From the NCBI RefSeq assembly GCF_017742995.1, contig NZ_CP072425.1, positions 1,736,001-1,800,000 of the forward strand: DNA of 64,000 bases, written 5' to 3'. The notes under the pieces are model-generated. The model saw nothing but the letters and a program-made list of their open reading frames with translations. It was not told the origin of the DNA and did not search any database. Position numbers and translations under genes: made by a program. Source of the DNA: Pseudoalteromonas viridis (GTDB lineage Bacteria > Pseudomonadota > Gammaproteobacteria > Enterobacterales > Alteromonadaceae). This document shows positions 8,734 to 18,824 of the stretch, piece by piece (positions within the stretch are counted from its first letter, which is position 1; every line of letters begins with the position of its first letter).

Positions 8734-9804
8734 TTACTTGGTACGAAACTGATGTCCAATAGCCGCCGAAATACAGGGTTTAACAACAAATTCGTAGCGG
8801 GTTGGCTCGCCATCAATCTTAGTGATCTCCAGCAGTTCGTAGTCATTTAACTCGATGATCCGGGTACCCGGCGTTATTTCACAACGCGAGCGACTGTCCG
8901 ATTCATACTCATAGATGAAATAAGTGAGTACGCTTTGCAGGTGGCGCTCGTAGTTGTCGGCATTTTTTTCAAATGTGGATAGCTGCACCTTAATTTCATC
9001 AAGCTCAGCTTGTTTTTCTGCCAGTTTTGCCTGTGTCACATCATCAAGCCCTGAACCTGCTACGGCGTCAACATTCGCGCGCGCGATGACATTCTGAGAT
9101 TCTTCTGGTACCGCAACATTGACCTTAATTGACTGACCGGTGAAGCCCTCGAAGATATGCTGTAAAAAGCTATTCACGCCTCGTGACATACCGGTTGAGG
9201 ATATAAACACCGCCATTTGATAGAGCAAAAACAAGCCAAAGAAAAAGCGCACCAAGCCCGTGGTGACAGGGTACTGGTAATCCGGGCTGTGCCACCATTT
9301 GTGCAAGCCAAAGGGCCTCAACAGCATCAGCACAAACAAATAAACAGGCTGGATGAGCTGCAGCACTATCAGTAACAAAATGCTGGTAGTGACAAACCAG
9401 GTCGGCACGGACAGCAACATGCTAAAGTTATGGGAATAGGGCAGGTGATCGGCATTAACCCCGGTGATGTCATTGACCATGCCAGCCGCCTGTGCCAGCG
9501 CATAGTTGGCAATAAATGCGTAAAACAATAAGATCACGGCCTTGCCGGGTAAGCTTTCCCAAAGATGAATAAACCTGGGCCAGATCTCCCGGGTCATGGC
9601 TATCAGTGCCAGCAGCGATGCGCCCAGATAGAGCGGGCTGTCTTCAGGTGCCTCGTTAAAAATGCCAAGCATGCAGAGTATGGTCGCAGAGCAATAACAG
9701 CGCTGTGCGACATTGAGTACCTGCCAAAATGCCAGCCATTTTTTTTGCACCACAACGAGGGGAGCTAATGCGCTATGCATTGCTCCGGGTATTGTCAGTT
9801 TCAT
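8734..9804 (-). CDS. Multi-helix membrane protein with C-terminal coiled coil and soluble domain, function unknown
   Basis: ATG at 9804 gives 356 residues; the open frame extends upstream into the uvrA end, but a GGAAT-rich RBS supports 9804. The first 200 residues contain about five to six hydrophobic segments, including LLLIVLQLIQPVYLFVLMLL and FFFGLFLLYQMAVFISS. Then come about 40 residues of charged coiled coil (KLAEKQAELDEIKVQLSTFE) and a soluble tail of roughly 60 residues with two cysteines. I do not recognise a family. It lies just downstream of uvrA on the same strand, separated by 67 bases that hold a GC-rich hairpin. Confidence 0.65.
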   Translation of the reverse strand: MKLTIPGAMHSALAPLVVVQKKWLAFWQVLNVAQRCYCSATILCMLGIFNEAPEDSPLYLGASLLALIAMTREIWPRFIHLWESLPGKAVILLFYAFIANYALAQAAGMVNDITGVNADHLPYSHNFSMLLSVPTWFVTTSILLLIVLQLIQPVYLFVLMLLRPFGLHKWWHSPDYQYPVTTGLVRFFFGLFLLYQMAVFISSTGMSRGVNSFLQHIFEGFTGQSIKVNVAVPEESQNVIARANVDAVAGSGLDDVTQAKLAEKQAELDEIKVQLSTFEKNADNYERHLQSVLTYFIYEYESDSRSRCEITPGTRIIELNDYELLEITKIDGEPTRYEFVVKPCISAAIGHQFRTK

Positions 9805-9838
9805 TATTATTATTCCGTTCCCTGACTTTTTAGAGAGT

Positions 9839-9861
9839 GGGGGAGTAGCTCTCCCCCTTTT
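9839..9861 (+). terminator. GC-rich hairpin with TTTT between uvrA and the next gene
   Basis: GGGGGAG (9839-9845) pairs with CTCCCCC (9851-9857) over a five-base loop, followed by TTTT on the plus strand. The T-run favours termination of plus-strand transcripts, yet both flanking genes are on the minus strand. In the minus direction the hairpin follows the uvrA stop but lacks a U-run. It may attenuate uvrA read-through; the direction is uncertain. Confidence 0.35.
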
Positions 9862-9871
9862 GCTTGCTCCG

Positions 9872-12691
9872 TTATAGCATAGGCTTGAGGTATCGGCCAG
9901 TGTGAGACGCTGCACAGTCAGCAACCTCTTCCGGTGTGCCTGCGATCAGGATCTGGCCTCCGCCAGCGCCGCCTTCCGGACCCAGATCGACTATCCAGTC
10001 AGCGGTTTTGATGACATCCAGGTTATGCTCTATGACTACCACCGTATTGCCATGGTCACGCAGGCGGTGCAACACTACCAGAAGTTGTTGAATATCATGG
10101 AAGTGCAGGCCTGTGGTGGGCTCATCCAGAATGTACAGGGTTTTCCCTGTGTCTCGTTTGGATAGCTCGCGGGCAAGTTTGACCCGTTGCGCCTCACCCC
10201 CTGACAAGGTTGTCGCTGCCTGGCCCAGTCGAATGTACGACAGGCCCACGTCCATCAGGGTTTGGAGCTTGCGTTTAATGGCCGGGATCTTATCAAAGAA
10301 CTCGCGGGCATCTTCAACGGTCATTTCTAATACTTCGTGGATGTTTTTGCCTTTGTACAGGACTTCTAAGGTTTCCCGGTTATAGCGCTTGCCGGTACAC
10401 ACATCACAGGGCACATAGACATCAGGCAGGAAGTGCATTTCGACCTTGATCACCCCATCGCCCTGACAGGCTTCACAGCGACCACCTTTGACATTGAAAC
10501 TAAAGCGACCAACTTTGTAACCCCTCGAACGGGCTTCCTGAGTACCAGCGAACAATTCCCGGATCGCCGTAAAGATCCCGGTATAGGTAGCCGGATTTGA
10601 GCGCGGCGTGCGACCGATCGGGCTTTGATCTATGTCGATCACTTTGTCGAAGTGCTCCAGGCCTTCAATGGACTGATAAGGCGAGGGCTCAGCAACGGTT
10701 GCCCCGTTCAGCTCTCGGTGTGCCAGCTTGAACAGGGTGTCGTTGATCAGGGTTGACTTACCAGAGCCAGAGACGCCGGTGACACAGGTCATCAGGCCAA
10801 ACGGGATCTTCAGGCTTACATCTTTAAGGTTGTTTCCGCTTGCGCCATGCAAAGCCAGCCAGTGCTCACCCGGCTGGTGGCGTTGTGCTGGGATGGCAAT
10901 GGCTTGTTTGCCACTGAGGTACTGACCGGTCAATGACTCTGAGTTAGCCATAATATCTTCGCGGCTGCCTTCTGCAACCACATAACCACCATGCACGCCG
11001 GCACCCGGACCAATATCAATAATGTGGTCTGCGGCGCGGATAGCATCTTCATCATGTTCAACCACGATCACGGTATTACCGAGATCGCGCAGATGCGTTA
11101 AGGTGCTGAGCAGGCGATCATTGTCTCTTTGGTGCAGACCAATGGAAGGTTCGTCCAGCACGTACATTACCCCAACCAGGCCGGCACCAATCTGGCTGGC
11201 CAGCCGGATCCGTTGCGCTTCACCACCGGAAAGGGTATCGGCACTGCGCTCCAGCGACAGATAATTAAGGCCAACATTGATCAAAAAGGACAGGCGATCG
11301 CGGATCTCTTTCAGTACTTTTTCTGCGATCTTGGCTTTTTGACCACTAAGCGTCAGCGCACCGAAAAAGTCGCAGGCTTCGCCGATACTCATAGTCGTGA
11401 CAGCCGGCAGGTTAGTCGCGCCAATGAATACATGGCGGGCTTCTTCTCTGAGCCGGGAACCAGCACATTTTGGACAGGCCTGGCTGGTCTGGTACTTAGC
11501 CAGCTCTTCGCGGACTGAGGCCGACTCGGTTTCACGATAGCGGCGATTCATGTTGTTCAGTACGCCTTCGAACTCATGATTTCGGGTGATCAGATCGCCG
11601 CGATCATTGCGATAATTGAAAGCAATTTTAGTGCGGCCCGAGCCTTCCAGGACCACCTTCTGCGCATCGCCTGGCAGGTCTTTAAATGGTACTTCTAAAT
11701 CAAAATCATAATGCTCGGCCACCGAGCTGAGCATCTGATAATAATAAAAACTCCGCTTATCCCAGCCCTTAATGGCACCACCGGACAGACTCAGCTCCGG
11801 ATTTTGCACCACCCGGCTGGGGTCAAAAAATTGCCGCACGCCCAGGCCGTCACAACTCTGACAGGCGCCGGCGGGGTTGTTGAAAGAGAACAGTCGAGGT
11901 TCCAGTTCAGTCATGGCATAGCCACAGGTTGGGCAGGCAAAGTTGGCAGAGAACACCAGTTCTTCGTCCAGGCTGTCGTCCATGGCGGCCACCACAGCGA
12001 TACCATCGGCCAGTTCCAGCGCAGTTTCAAAAGACTCGGCCAGTCTTTGCTCCAAACCTTCTTTCACTTTAAACCGATCAACGACCACTTCAATGGTGTG
12101 CTTTTTGTGTAATTCCAGTGTAGGTGGATCGGATAAATCGCATACCTCACCATCAATACGGGCGCGAATAAAGCCCTGGCTGGCGAGCTGCTCCAGGAGC
12201 TTAACGTGCTCCCCTTTGCGGTTTTTCACCACCGGAGCCAGCAGCATCAGCTTACTGCCTTCGGGATGGGCCAGTACCGTATCCACCATCTGGCTAATGG
12301 TTTGTGCTTTGAGGGGCAGATCATGCGTCGGGCAGCGTGGCTCACCAACACGGGCAAACAATAACCGCAGATAATCATAAATCTCGGTGATGGTCCCGAC
12401 CGTCGAACGCGGATTGTGAGAAGTCGACTTTTGCTCAATAGAAATCGCCGGCGAGAGCCCTTCAATGTGATCAACGTCAGGCTTTTCCATCAGCGACAGG
12501 AATTGTCTGGCATACGCCGAGAGCGATTCGACGTAGCGACGCTGTCCTTCGGCATATAAGGTATCGAATGCCAGCGATGATTTCCCCGACCCCGACAAAC
12601 CGGTGATCACAATCAGCTTGTCGCGCGGTATTGTCAGAGAGATGTCTTTGAGGTTGTGCGTGCGTGCACCTCTAACTTCTATTTTATCCAT
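9872..12691 (-). CDS. uvrA: Excinuclease ABC subunit A
   Basis: The 939-residue protein has the usual length and full architecture of UvrA, the damage-recognition ATPase of nucleotide excision repair. It starts [19 protein letters not shown]. It carries two ABC modules, each with a Walker A (GLSGSGKSS and GVSGSGKST) and an LSGGEAQR signature, and CxxC zinc modules, including CPTCGY paired with CQSC and CEACQG paired with CDVC. It acts with UvrB and UvrC in the cytoplasm. A LexA-type box sits 15 bp ahead of the start, so SOS induction is likely, as in E. coli. A solute-binding protein gene diverges from it. Confidence 0.98.
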   Translation of the reverse strand: MDKIEVRGARTHNLKDISLTIPRDKLIVITGLSGSGKSSLAFDTLYAEGQRRYVESLSAYARQFLSLMEKPDVDHIEGLSPAISIEQKSTSHNPRSTVGTITEIYDYLRLLFARVGEPRCPTHDLPLKAQTISQMVDTVLAHPEGSKLMLLAPVVKNRKGEHVKLLEQLASQGFIRARIDGEVCDLSDPPTLELHKKHTIEVVVDRFKVKEGLEQRLAESFETALELADGIAVVAAMDDSLDEELVFSANFACPTCGYAMTELEPRLFSFNNPAGACQSCDGLGVRQFFDPSRVVQNPELSLSGGAIKGWDKRSFYYYQMLSSVAEHYDFDLEVPFKDLPGDAQKVVLEGSGRTKIAFNYRNDRGDLITRNHEFEGVLNNMNRRYRETESASVREELAKYQTSQACPKCAGSRLREEARHVFIGATNLPAVTTMSIGEACDFFGALTLSGQKAKIAEKVLKEIRDRLSFLINVGLNYLSLERSADTLSGGEAQRIRLASQIGAGLVGVMYVLDEPSIGLHQRDNDRLLSTLTHLRDLGNTVIVVEHDEDAIRAADHIIDIGPGAGVHGGYVVAEGSREDIMANSESLTGQYLSGKQAIAIPAQRHQPGEHWLALHGASGNNLKDVSLKIPFGLMTCVTGVSGSGKSTLINDTLFKLAHRELNGATVAEPSPYQSIEGLEHFDKVIDIDQSPIGRTPRSNPATYTGIFTAIRELFAGTQEARSRGYKVGRFSFNVKGGRCEACQGDGVIKVEMHFLPDVYVPCDVCTGKRYNRETLEVLYKGKNIHEVLEMTVEDAREFFDKIPAIKRKLQTLMDVGLSYIRLGQAATTLSGGEAQRVKLARELSKRDTGKTLYILDEPTTGLHFHDIQQLLVVLHRLRDHGNTVVVIEHNLDVIKTADWIVDLGPEGGAGGGQILIAGTPEEVADCAASHTGRYLKPML

Positions 12692-12705
12692 GGTGGCCTT
12701 ATTTG

Positions 12706-12721
12706 CTGTACAAACTTACAG
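12706..12721 (-). promoter_or_regulatory. LexA (SOS) box upstream of uvrA
   Basis: CTGTACAAACTTACAG matches the gammaproteobacterial LexA core CTGT-N8-ACAG exactly. It ends 15 bp before the uvrA ATG, in the place expected for an SOS operator. The next gene on the other side starts about 95 bp away, so uvrA is the probable target. Confidence 0.75.
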
Positions 12722-12815
12722 TGTTTTTCTCAGACTCCAAGAGTACCCTATCCTGTCTGTAAAATTAAGCTATCTTAGCTAAACTTACGAGAAACCTTGA
12801 AACCGGGGATCACAT

Positions 12816-13568
12816 TTGCACTGGTTTGCTTTGATATGTGCGCTGTTCACGCCACTGGCAGCAGGGTGTGAACTGGTTGTTCGGTTTGAAAACTACGCGG
12901 CGCAATCCCGTTTAGACAGCACCTTAAAGTGGCATGGTCTGGACGTCGACTTCGCCAGAGCCCTGCTCGATGAAGCCGGTTGCGATTACCAGTTTATTAA
13001 TGTGCCCTGGGCACGCGCTCTGAAAATGCTGGCTGACGGTGAGCTTGATATGGTGCTCAGCGTCACCCGTACGCCCGAGCGGGAGCAGTTTGCCTACTTT
13101 ATTGGCCCTCAAAGGATGGAAACCATTGTATTTGCGATGAATCAGCTGCGCCCTTATTCGCTGCAAACTCTGGCAGACCTGTTTAAACTCCCGGTGCCCG
13201 TTGCCGTTCAAAAAGGGGCATTCTATGGTCACGTATTTAATGAAATGCTGTTACGCGAACAGACCAAAGCCGAGTCGCAGCGCTTTATTTATGTGGCGGA
13301 TAATCAGCGCAAACTGAGTCTACTGAAACACGGACGGATCGCCGGTTTTCTAGAGGAAAAGTTTAATGTGCTGTATCAGTCGCAGCATAATCCCGACTTT
13401 GCCCAGATCACGGTAAGCCCGCTGGTGGTCAATCGGGAGCCTGTCTATTACGCCCTCAGCAAACAGTCGGTGTCGGCAAAAGATAGGCGCCTCCTGGCGG
13501 CGGCGTTTGAGCGGCTGCAACATTCAGGGCGGCTAAAGCAGATCCTTGCCAAGTATGGATTAGATTAA
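12816..13568 (+). CDS. Periplasmic solute-binding protein, family 3-like
   Basis: The frame opens with a TTG preceded by GGGGA, giving 250 residues with a short signal peptide (FALICALFTPLAAGC). The cleavage site could be a weak lipobox (LAAGC) or an ordinary one. The mature part has features of bacterial extracellular solute-binding proteins: DVDFARALLDEAGCDYQFI, WARALKMLADGELDMVLSV, and a C-terminal RLKQILAKYGL helix. Such proteins bind amino acids or act as ligand sensors. No ABC permease or ATPase is adjacent, so this may be an orphan binding protein. Confidence 0.78.
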   Translation: MHWFALICALFTPLAAGCELVVRFENYAAQSRLDSTLKWHGLDVDFARALLDEAGCDYQFINVPWARALKMLADGELDMVLSVTRTPEREQFAYFIGPQRMETIVFAMNQLRPYSLQTLADLFKLPVPVAVQKGAFYGHVFNEMLLREQTKAESQRFIYVADNQRKLSLLKHGRIAGFLEEKFNVLYQSQHNPDFAQITVSPLVVNREPVYYALSKQSVSAKDRRLLAAAFERLQHSGRLKQILAKYGLD

Positions 13569-13665
13569 ACCCCGGTTTTTCTCACTAAAATCCGATCTGG
13601 TCGTCAACACCGGGTTACTTTTTTGCTAGACTAGCGCCTGTTTTTGTCTTAGCCAAATAAGTGTC

Positions 13666-15033
13666 ATGTCGAAACAATCACTTAACTCTTTAGAAAAACG
13701 TGCAGCCATTTCACTGGCAAGTGTCTTTGCCTTTCGGATGCTCGGGCTGTTTATGCTGATGCCGGTGCTGGCAATTTACGGCCAGTCACTCACTGATGTG
13801 TCGCCACTGTGGATTGGTTTGGCGATCGGTGCTTACGGGCTGACACAGGCACTGCTGCAAATTCCCATGGGCTGGTTGTCTGATAAATTTGGTCGCAAAC
13901 CCATTATTGTTGCCGGTTTAATTATGTTTGCTGTTGGCTCTGTGATTGCCGCGCTGGCTGAGTCGATTTACTGGGTCACCGCCGGGCGCGCCCTGCAGGG
14001 CATGGGGGCGATAGCCAGTGCTTTGCTGGCACTGGCTTCCGACCTGAGTCGGGATGAGCAAAGACCCAAAGTGATGGCGGTCATTGGCATGTGTATTGGT
14101 CTGAGCTTTGCGGTGGCCATGCTGCTGGGCCCTATGGTTGCTGCAGTGTTTGGTATTGCAGGTATCTTCTGGCTAACGGCAGCGCTGGCGATACTCGGGA
14201 TCGGAATTGTGATGTTTATCGTGCCGAGTGCTGTAAACCGCGCACCAAAAGGGGATACGGTTGCCAGCATGGCCGACATTCGCAAGCTGGTGCGCCATCC
14301 ACAGCTGGTAAGACTGGATCTTGGCGTGTTGCTGCTACACTTAACGTTGACGACGTTATTTGTCGCGCTACCGGGACAGCTGATTGCAGATGGTCTGGCA
14401 GCACAGGACCACTGGCAGTTGTATATTCCCGTCTTATTGCTCGCGTTTGTACTGATGGCACCACTGATGATAGTGGCCATTCGCAAACAAAAAGAGAAGC
14501 AGGTATTTCTGGCGTCAATTGCCCTGTTGGTGCTGAGCACCCTGGCTTTGATCCCGGCGGCAAATTCGCTGGTCGGCATCGCGGTGGCGATGACAGTCTA
14601 TTTTATAGCGTTTAATTTTTTGGAAGCCACGATGCCCGCTTTGGTATCGCGTATCGCACCCGCGACCCAAAAGGGTTCGGCGATGGGGGTGTTTTCCTCC
14701 TCGCAGTTTTTTGGCGCATTTGCCGGTGGTGTTATGGGCGGCTACCTGGCCCAGCATTTTAATCCTCAAACTGTGTTTGCTGCGGCTGCGGCAATTGGGG
14801 TAATATGGCTATTTATTGCGTGGCGTATGCAAATCCCGGTGCGAAGTAAAACCCTCAGTTTTGTGACTGAGGTTGATGAGCCAGAAAAAGCCGATGAATT
14901 GGCCGATCAGCTGGTCGCATTACCCGGGGTGATCGAAGCGACCGTTGTCAGTGAAGAAAATCGTACCTACTTAAAAGTAAACGATAAAGAATTTGATTTA
15001 AACCAAGCAAAGCAAGCCCTGGGCTTGCGCTAG
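13666..15033 (+). CDS. yajR: MFS transporter YajR-like, with C-terminal YAM domain
   Basis: The 455 residues match the length of E. coli YajR. There are twelve predicted helices and the MFS motif GWLSDKFGRKPII between helices 2 and 3. A soluble C-terminal domain of about 65 residues (from TLSFVTEVDEPEKADELADQ, ending NQAKQALGLR) corresponds to the ferredoxin-like YAM domain that marks YajR. It is an inner-membrane proton-driven exporter of unknown natural substrate. It lies 27 bp ahead of ssb on the same strand and may share its transcript. Confidence 0.88.
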   Translation: MSKQSLNSLEKRAAISLASVFAFRMLGLFMLMPVLAIYGQSLTDVSPLWIGLAIGAYGLTQALLQIPMGWLSDKFGRKPIIVAGLIMFAVGSVIAALAESIYWVTAGRALQGMGAIASALLALASDLSRDEQRPKVMAVIGMCIGLSFAVAMLLGPMVAAVFGIAGIFWLTAALAILGIGIVMFIVPSAVNRAPKGDTVASMADIRKLVRHPQLVRLDLGVLLLHLTLTTLFVALPGQLIADGLAAQDHWQLYIPVLLLAFVLMAPLMIVAIRKQKEKQVFLASIALLVLSTLALIPAANSLVGIAVAMTVYFIAFNFLEATMPALVSRIAPATQKGSAMGVFSSSQFFGAFAGGVMGGYLAQHFNPQTVFAAAAAIGVIWLFIAWRMQIPVRSKTLSFVTEVDEPEKADELADQLVALPGVIEATVVSEENRTYLKVNDKEFDLNQAKQALGLR

Positions 15034-15060
15034 CTTGCAATAGTGTGAGGAGAGGGTGCC

Positions 15061-15753
15061 ATGGCACGCGGTGTAAACAAAGTTATTTTGGTTGGTAATT
15101 TAGGCCAAGATCCTGAAGTACGTTATATGCCTAACGGAAACGGCGTAGCGAACATCAGTATTGCAACGACCGACAGTTGGAAAGATAAAAACACAGGTCA
15201 GTTGCAGGAGCGCACTGAATGGCACCGTGTAGTGCTATTCGGTAAGCTGGCAGAAGTCGCAGGCGAGTACCTGCGTAAAGGATCACAAGTCTACATCGAA
15301 GGTCGCTTGCAAACACGTAAGTGGACAGATCAAGGTGGACAGGAACGCTATACCACAGAGATTGTTGTAGACATGGGTGGCCAGATGCAAATGCTAGGCG
15401 GTCGTGGCGAACAAGGTGGTGGTCAGTACCAGGGTGGACAGCAGGGTGGTCAAAACTATGGTCAGTCTAACCAGTCTAACTATGGTAACCAGGGTGGCCA
15501 GTCTCAGTATGGACAACAGCAGCAAGGCGGTTTTGCGCCTCAGCAAGCACAACAGCCTCAGCAAAACCAACAGCAAGGCGGCGGTTTTGGTGGTCAGTCT
15601 ATGGGTCAGCAACCGCAGCAAAGCGCGCCTGCACAAGGCGGCTTCGCGCCTCAGCAAGGCAATGCAGGTGGTAACACCGGTGGCAATGCGAGCGGCAGCG
15701 CCAGTAACCCGATGGAACCGCCCATCGATTTCGATGATGATATTCCGTTCTAA
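15061..15753 (+). CDS. ssb: Single-stranded DNA-binding protein
   Basis: The 230-residue protein has an N-terminal OB fold (about 1-110; opening [20 protein letters not shown]), a long Gly/Gln-rich disordered linker (about 115-215) and the acidic tip DFDDDIPF, which recruits replication and repair partners. It is longer than E. coli SSB (178 residues) because of the expanded linker. GGAGAGGG precedes the ATG. It binds single-stranded DNA as a tetramer. An intrinsic terminator follows about 50 bp downstream. Confidence 0.98.
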   Translation: MARGVNKVILVGNLGQDPEVRYMPNGNGVANISIATTDSWKDKNTGQLQERTEWHRVVLFGKLAEVAGEYLRKGSQVYIEGRLQTRKWTDQGGQERYTTEIVVDMGGQMQMLGGRGEQGGGQYQGGQQGGQNYGQSNQSNYGNQGGQSQYGQQQQGGFAPQQAQQPQQNQQQGGGFGGQSMGQQPQQSAPAQGGFAPQQGNAGGNTGGNASGSASNPMEPPIDFDDDIPF

Positions 15754-15799
15754 ACGATTGAATACGCAGATAAACCTGCTGTAGAGAAGTTCGTTATTA

Positions 15800-15824
15800 A
15801 GCCCTGCTGATGCAGGGCTTTTTG
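15800..15824 (+). terminator. Intrinsic terminator after ssb
   Basis: AGCCCTGC (15800-15807) and GCAGGGCT (15812-15819) form an 8-bp perfect stem with a four-base loop, followed by a run of five T. It sits 47 bp past the ssb stop and is a classic rho-independent terminator. Confidence 0.9.
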
Positions 15825-15828
15825 ATCT

Positions 15829-15999
15829 TTAAATTTGCGCGACGTTGCGGTCTTTGCAATATGGGTAGGGGGTACAAAAGACCACGTTTCCATCGGCAGT
15901 TTGATTGATATGCACGTCAGTATTGGGTTGCGTATGCCACTCAGAGGTGGTCAGGAACATCACAGCTGTAACGGTTAATAGACGTAGTGTGTTTTTCAT
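15829..15999 (-). CDS. Small putative secreted protein
   Basis: ATG at 15999, preceded by GGGGCTTAA, gives 56 residues. The first 20 (MKNTLRLLTVTAVMFLTTSE) look like a signal sequence, and the mature part is short with two cysteines (VVFCTPYPYCKDR) that could form a disulfide. I know no family for it. It is convergent to the ssb terminator. The coding call rests only on the RBS and signal-like start, so it is tentative. Confidence 0.4.
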   Translation of the reverse strand: MKNTLRLLTVTAVMFLTTSEWHTQPNTDVHINQTADGNVVFCTPYPYCKDRNVAQI

Positions 16000-16429
16000 A
16001 AAATTAAGCCCCAAATTTTCTAATGATATATGGTACTGATTGTTTTTATTAAAGCATGCCAAGCCAACTGCCGAATGATGCTAAACCTGCCGTGGTAGTA
16101 TCGTTTGTATATCACCTCAAGCACGACGCTGAGGCAATCTCAACCAAAATGCTGTTTTCATTATCAAGCAGATAAGTCTGACAACACCCAGGCTTGTTTC
16201 TCGGTCACTATCATTCAGTTTATTTAGGCAAATATCATTGTAAAAATGTTGAACTTACGTTGTTGTGTTCAGTGTGTTTTTATATCCATATAATTCATTG
16301 GCTTGCATAGCTTGAGGTCCAAAGGGGATAGTTTCAGGCAATATTGAGTGATGACACAAAGCGTGCAGAAAGTAAAAAGGGCGCTCTTTTGAGCTCACTG
16401 GTAGATACGGTCAATTTAATACAAAGAAT
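16000..16429. other. Non-coding stretch between the small secreted ORF and the CadC-like regulator
   Basis: About 430 bases with no convincing ORF or RNA gene. The only structure seen is a weak inverted repeat, CCTCA (16115-16119) with TGAGG (16130-16134). The stretch probably holds the promoter of the small ORF and the 3' region of the regulator gene. Confidence 0.5.
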
Positions 16430-18562
16430 CTAAAGCTGGATATGGGCGATGTAACTGCCAGATACGCTGGTATGGTTAAGCAAAATCGTGTCACCAAGCT
16501 TGGAAAATTGTTTGATCCCCTGTAAATGCGATGACAACGCCTTGGTTTCGCCGGGGTTGCTCAGTTTGGTGTGTAGCAATTGTTCTTGTGAAATGAAAAA
16601 CACGGCTCCGTCTTCCAGGTGCCACTCATCTGCATCGAGAAAGTGGGTGTGTGGCAGAAGCGGGCCAGATATGACTGTGCTAAAGTCATTCGCCAATTTA
16701 AATATCCCATCTTCATGTACCTTACTAATGTAGTAGTGCCCTGTCATGCAATCACCTTTAACGCTGTCAACTTCGGGAAGTAATGTTTCAACAGCTGTCA
16801 GTTTTGCATCTATCTTATGGAGCGTCCAGCTGTTATTGACTAACTTGGTGGTTAGCAAATACCGGCTGCTGCCGCACATCCAGATCGGGTTACGGAAATT
16901 ATCCCCAAGCTTACCAAAGTGATTAATCTCTTTCGTTTCGAGAGATAAAATGGCCAGTTGATTATTGTCTAAAAAGCTAATCAGCTGTCCGTTGTGGGAA
17001 AACTGGAGGTTATTCAGAGTATGGCCGACGGCGAAGTGGGTGAGTTGTTTATAGGCTTGCCCATCAAACAACCAGAGTTGATTGTTACCTGAACGATTGG
17101 AAATAAATGCAATCTTAGTTGTGTCAGTGTCTTTAAACATGACTGCACCGCGATCGTTGAAGCTTGACTGGATCAGCGGCGTCGGAGGTTCATCCGGCTG
17201 AGTTAAAGACCAGGCCTGGACATTGTTGGTTTTAAACTCCCCGACACTTGCCAGTAAAGAGGATGTATCGACTGAAACCGGCGTCTGAATGTGGTGCTCT
17301 GAGCTAAACAGTACGCGCGTTTCCCTGGTCCTGACATTAATGGCCGCGAGGTGGTCATTGCTATCAACAAAAACGATTTCATTATCATCCGGGCTCCAGG
17401 ACGTGGTGTATATCACATGTCGATACTGGGCAATGCGTGACGTGATATTTTGTTCAATATCCAGAATATAAAGCTCTTTGAGTGAATCAGCAATAGAGCG
17501 AATAAAAGCTAACTTATTGTTATCTTTGCTTAAGCTGATGCTGTAGTCACCGTAGGACTTTTGTGATGGGAAAGTTAGCTGTTGCTCTTCAAGGGTGATC
17601 AAGTTTTTCCGTTTGACAATAAAAGGCATGCTTTTGCTGGCCTTATACGAGAAATACAACCAGGTATTATCTGAAGAAATGGCGATCGGTGAAATACTCA
17701 GTTGCCCACCACACATTGCCACAGTGCTGATTGTCGATTGCGTGGGGCTTTGTGCGGGGGTGATTTTTTTTATCTCACAGCGGTTATTGTCAAACGTCTG
17801 ATAATAAAGTGTTTGATTATCTGCTGCCCAAAACGGTGAGCTCATATGAGGCGCGTCCTGAATCACGGTCGTTTCATATGTTCTGGCGTTTTGGATAAGC
17901 AACTCAAAGGGGCTGTGCTGATCCGCTTTATGGGTATAGGCGAGCCAGTTTTTATCGGCTGAAAGGCTTGGGAAAAACTCGATACCCTGAGTATGAGTCA
18001 ATGGTGTCAGGGTTGGATTAGAAATAGGTCGTGTGGTGTTGTCGAGAATAGACGCTTGTAAAAAATAAATAACCATTAATATCAAAGAACTAACCAGTAT
18101 CAAAACACTCAGATTGAAGAGCTTCGACGGCGATTTGGAGGTCGGTGCTTCTGTCACTGGGCTGTCGGGGTCGAGTGACAAGGCTGTTTCGGTAATACGT
18201 TCGCTGAATATATTATGTTCTAACGGCTCTACAGAGCCAATCAAGCAATAACCTATCTTATGATGCGTTTTTATCACATCTCCCTTACAGCCCAGCACAT
18301 TTCTGAGCCTTGATAGTGTTGAGTTTACCGTTGCATCTTCAACAATTTTGTTCTTCCACACTTCCTGAATGATTTCGTCACGGCTGAGTAATTTTCCCCG
18401 ATGTTTTATGAATAGCTTCAGCAATGCAGCCTGAATGGGCTTGAGTTGAACTTGCTTGTTGTCACTGGTTGTGAGTTGATTTGTTGAGGCGTTATAAATG
18501 CGACCGTTGATGCTGATGAACTCATCTGTGTCTTCTATCGCCAGTTTGTGTAAGTGCACCAT
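16430..18562 (-). CDS. CadC/ToxR-like membrane transcriptional regulator with TolB-type beta-propeller sensor
   Basis: ATG at 18562 (upstream AAAGATGGGATC) gives about 710 residues; a GTG at 18598 would add twelve. The first 110 residues form an OmpR-type winged helix (LKPIQAALLKLFIKHRGKLL, SRDEIIQEVW, NSTLSRLRNVLG, then KIGYCL). A single membrane helix (FNLSVLILVSSLILMVIYFL) lies near residue 155. The remaining 520 residues are a periplasmic domain with TolB/WD-like repeats such as WLAYTHKAD and IAFISNRSGNNQLWLFDG. Such proteins sense a periplasmic signal and bind DNA from the membrane. It diverges from the biosynthetic operon beginning at 18857 and is its best candidate regulator. Confidence 0.85.
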   Translation of the reverse strand: MVHLHKLAIEDTDEFISINGRIYNASTNQLTTSDNKQVQLKPIQAALLKLFIKHRGKLLSRDEIIQEVWKNKIVEDATVNSTLSRLRNVLGCKGDVIKTHHKIGYCLIGSVEPLEHNIFSERITETALSLDPDSPVTEAPTSKSPSKLFNLSVLILVSSLILMVIYFLQASILDNTTRPISNPTLTPLTHTQGIEFFPSLSADKNWLAYTHKADQHSPFELLIQNARTYETTVIQDAPHMSSPFWAADNQTLYYQTFDNNRCEIKKITPAQSPTQSTISTVAMCGGQLSISPIAISSDNTWLYFSYKASKSMPFIVKRKNLITLEEQQLTFPSQKSYGDYSISLSKDNNKLAFIRSIADSLKELYILDIEQNITSRIAQYRHVIYTTSWSPDDNEIVFVDSNDHLAAINVRTRETRVLFSSEHHIQTPVSVDTSSLLASVGEFKTNNVQAWSLTQPDEPPTPLIQSSFNDRGAVMFKDTDTTKIAFISNRSGNNQLWLFDGQAYKQLTHFAVGHTLNNLQFSHNGQLISFLDNNQLAILSLETKEINHFGKLGDNFRNPIWMCGSSRYLLTTKLVNNSWTLHKIDAKLTAVETLLPEVDSVKGDCMTGHYYISKVHEDGIFKLANDFSTVISGPLLPHTHFLDADEWHLEDGAVFFISQEQLLHTKLSNPGETKALSSHLQGIKQFSKLGDTILLNHTSVSGSYIAHIQL

Positions 18563-18594
18563 GATCCCATCTTTCAACAACGGTTTTTCAATAT

Positions 18595-18816
18595 TCACGT
18601 CAACATTAACATGCTAAACAATAAAAAAACAATAATTAAACAACCCAAAAGTGGTACTTGTCGCCTTATAGTTTCGCTCAGAGATTGAACGAGTCTGTAC
18701 GGCTGAGATGGCAACTTATCTTCACCTTCAGTTGTTTTGACTCTCATACCGTTCAACAAAGTGACAGCGTTAATGGCATCAAATGGGCCCTGAGCAGGGA
18801 GGCCTTTTTGCTGCAT
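18595..18816 (-). CDS. Possible small single-helix membrane protein, doubtful
   Basis: A 73-residue frame ends with a strong hydrophobic helix (VPLLGCLIIVFLLFSMLML), and its stop overlaps the alternative GTG start of the CadC-like gene as GTGA. That is the usual form of translational coupling. Against it, no good ribosome binding site is visible, no family is recognised, and the frame fills most of a divergent intergenic region that must hold promoters. It could instead be chance or a remnant. Confidence 0.25.
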   Translation of the reverse strand: MQQKGLPAQGPFDAINAVTLLNGMRVKTTEGEDKLPSQPYRLVQSLSETIRRQVPLLGCLIIVFLLFSMLMLT

Positions 18817-18824
18817 CTCGCTGA

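Noticed and set aside
12924..13232. Open frame on the minus strand within the solute-binding protein gene
   Set aside because: It lies wholly antisense to a well-supported coding region and shows no domain, RBS or signal features.
13968..14579. 203-codon minus-strand frame inside yajR
   Set aside because: Shadow frame of a hydrophobic gene, rich in Ser/Thr/Ala without structure expected of a protein.
15410..15720. Gly/Gln-rich repetitive DNA in ssb as a tandem repeat element
   Set aside because: The repetition is explained by the low-complexity linker of SSB and has no constant repeat unit.
18599..18824. Transposase remnant upstream of the cluster
   Set aside because: I looked for transposase-like peptides and terminal inverted repeats around the cluster start and found none I could support.
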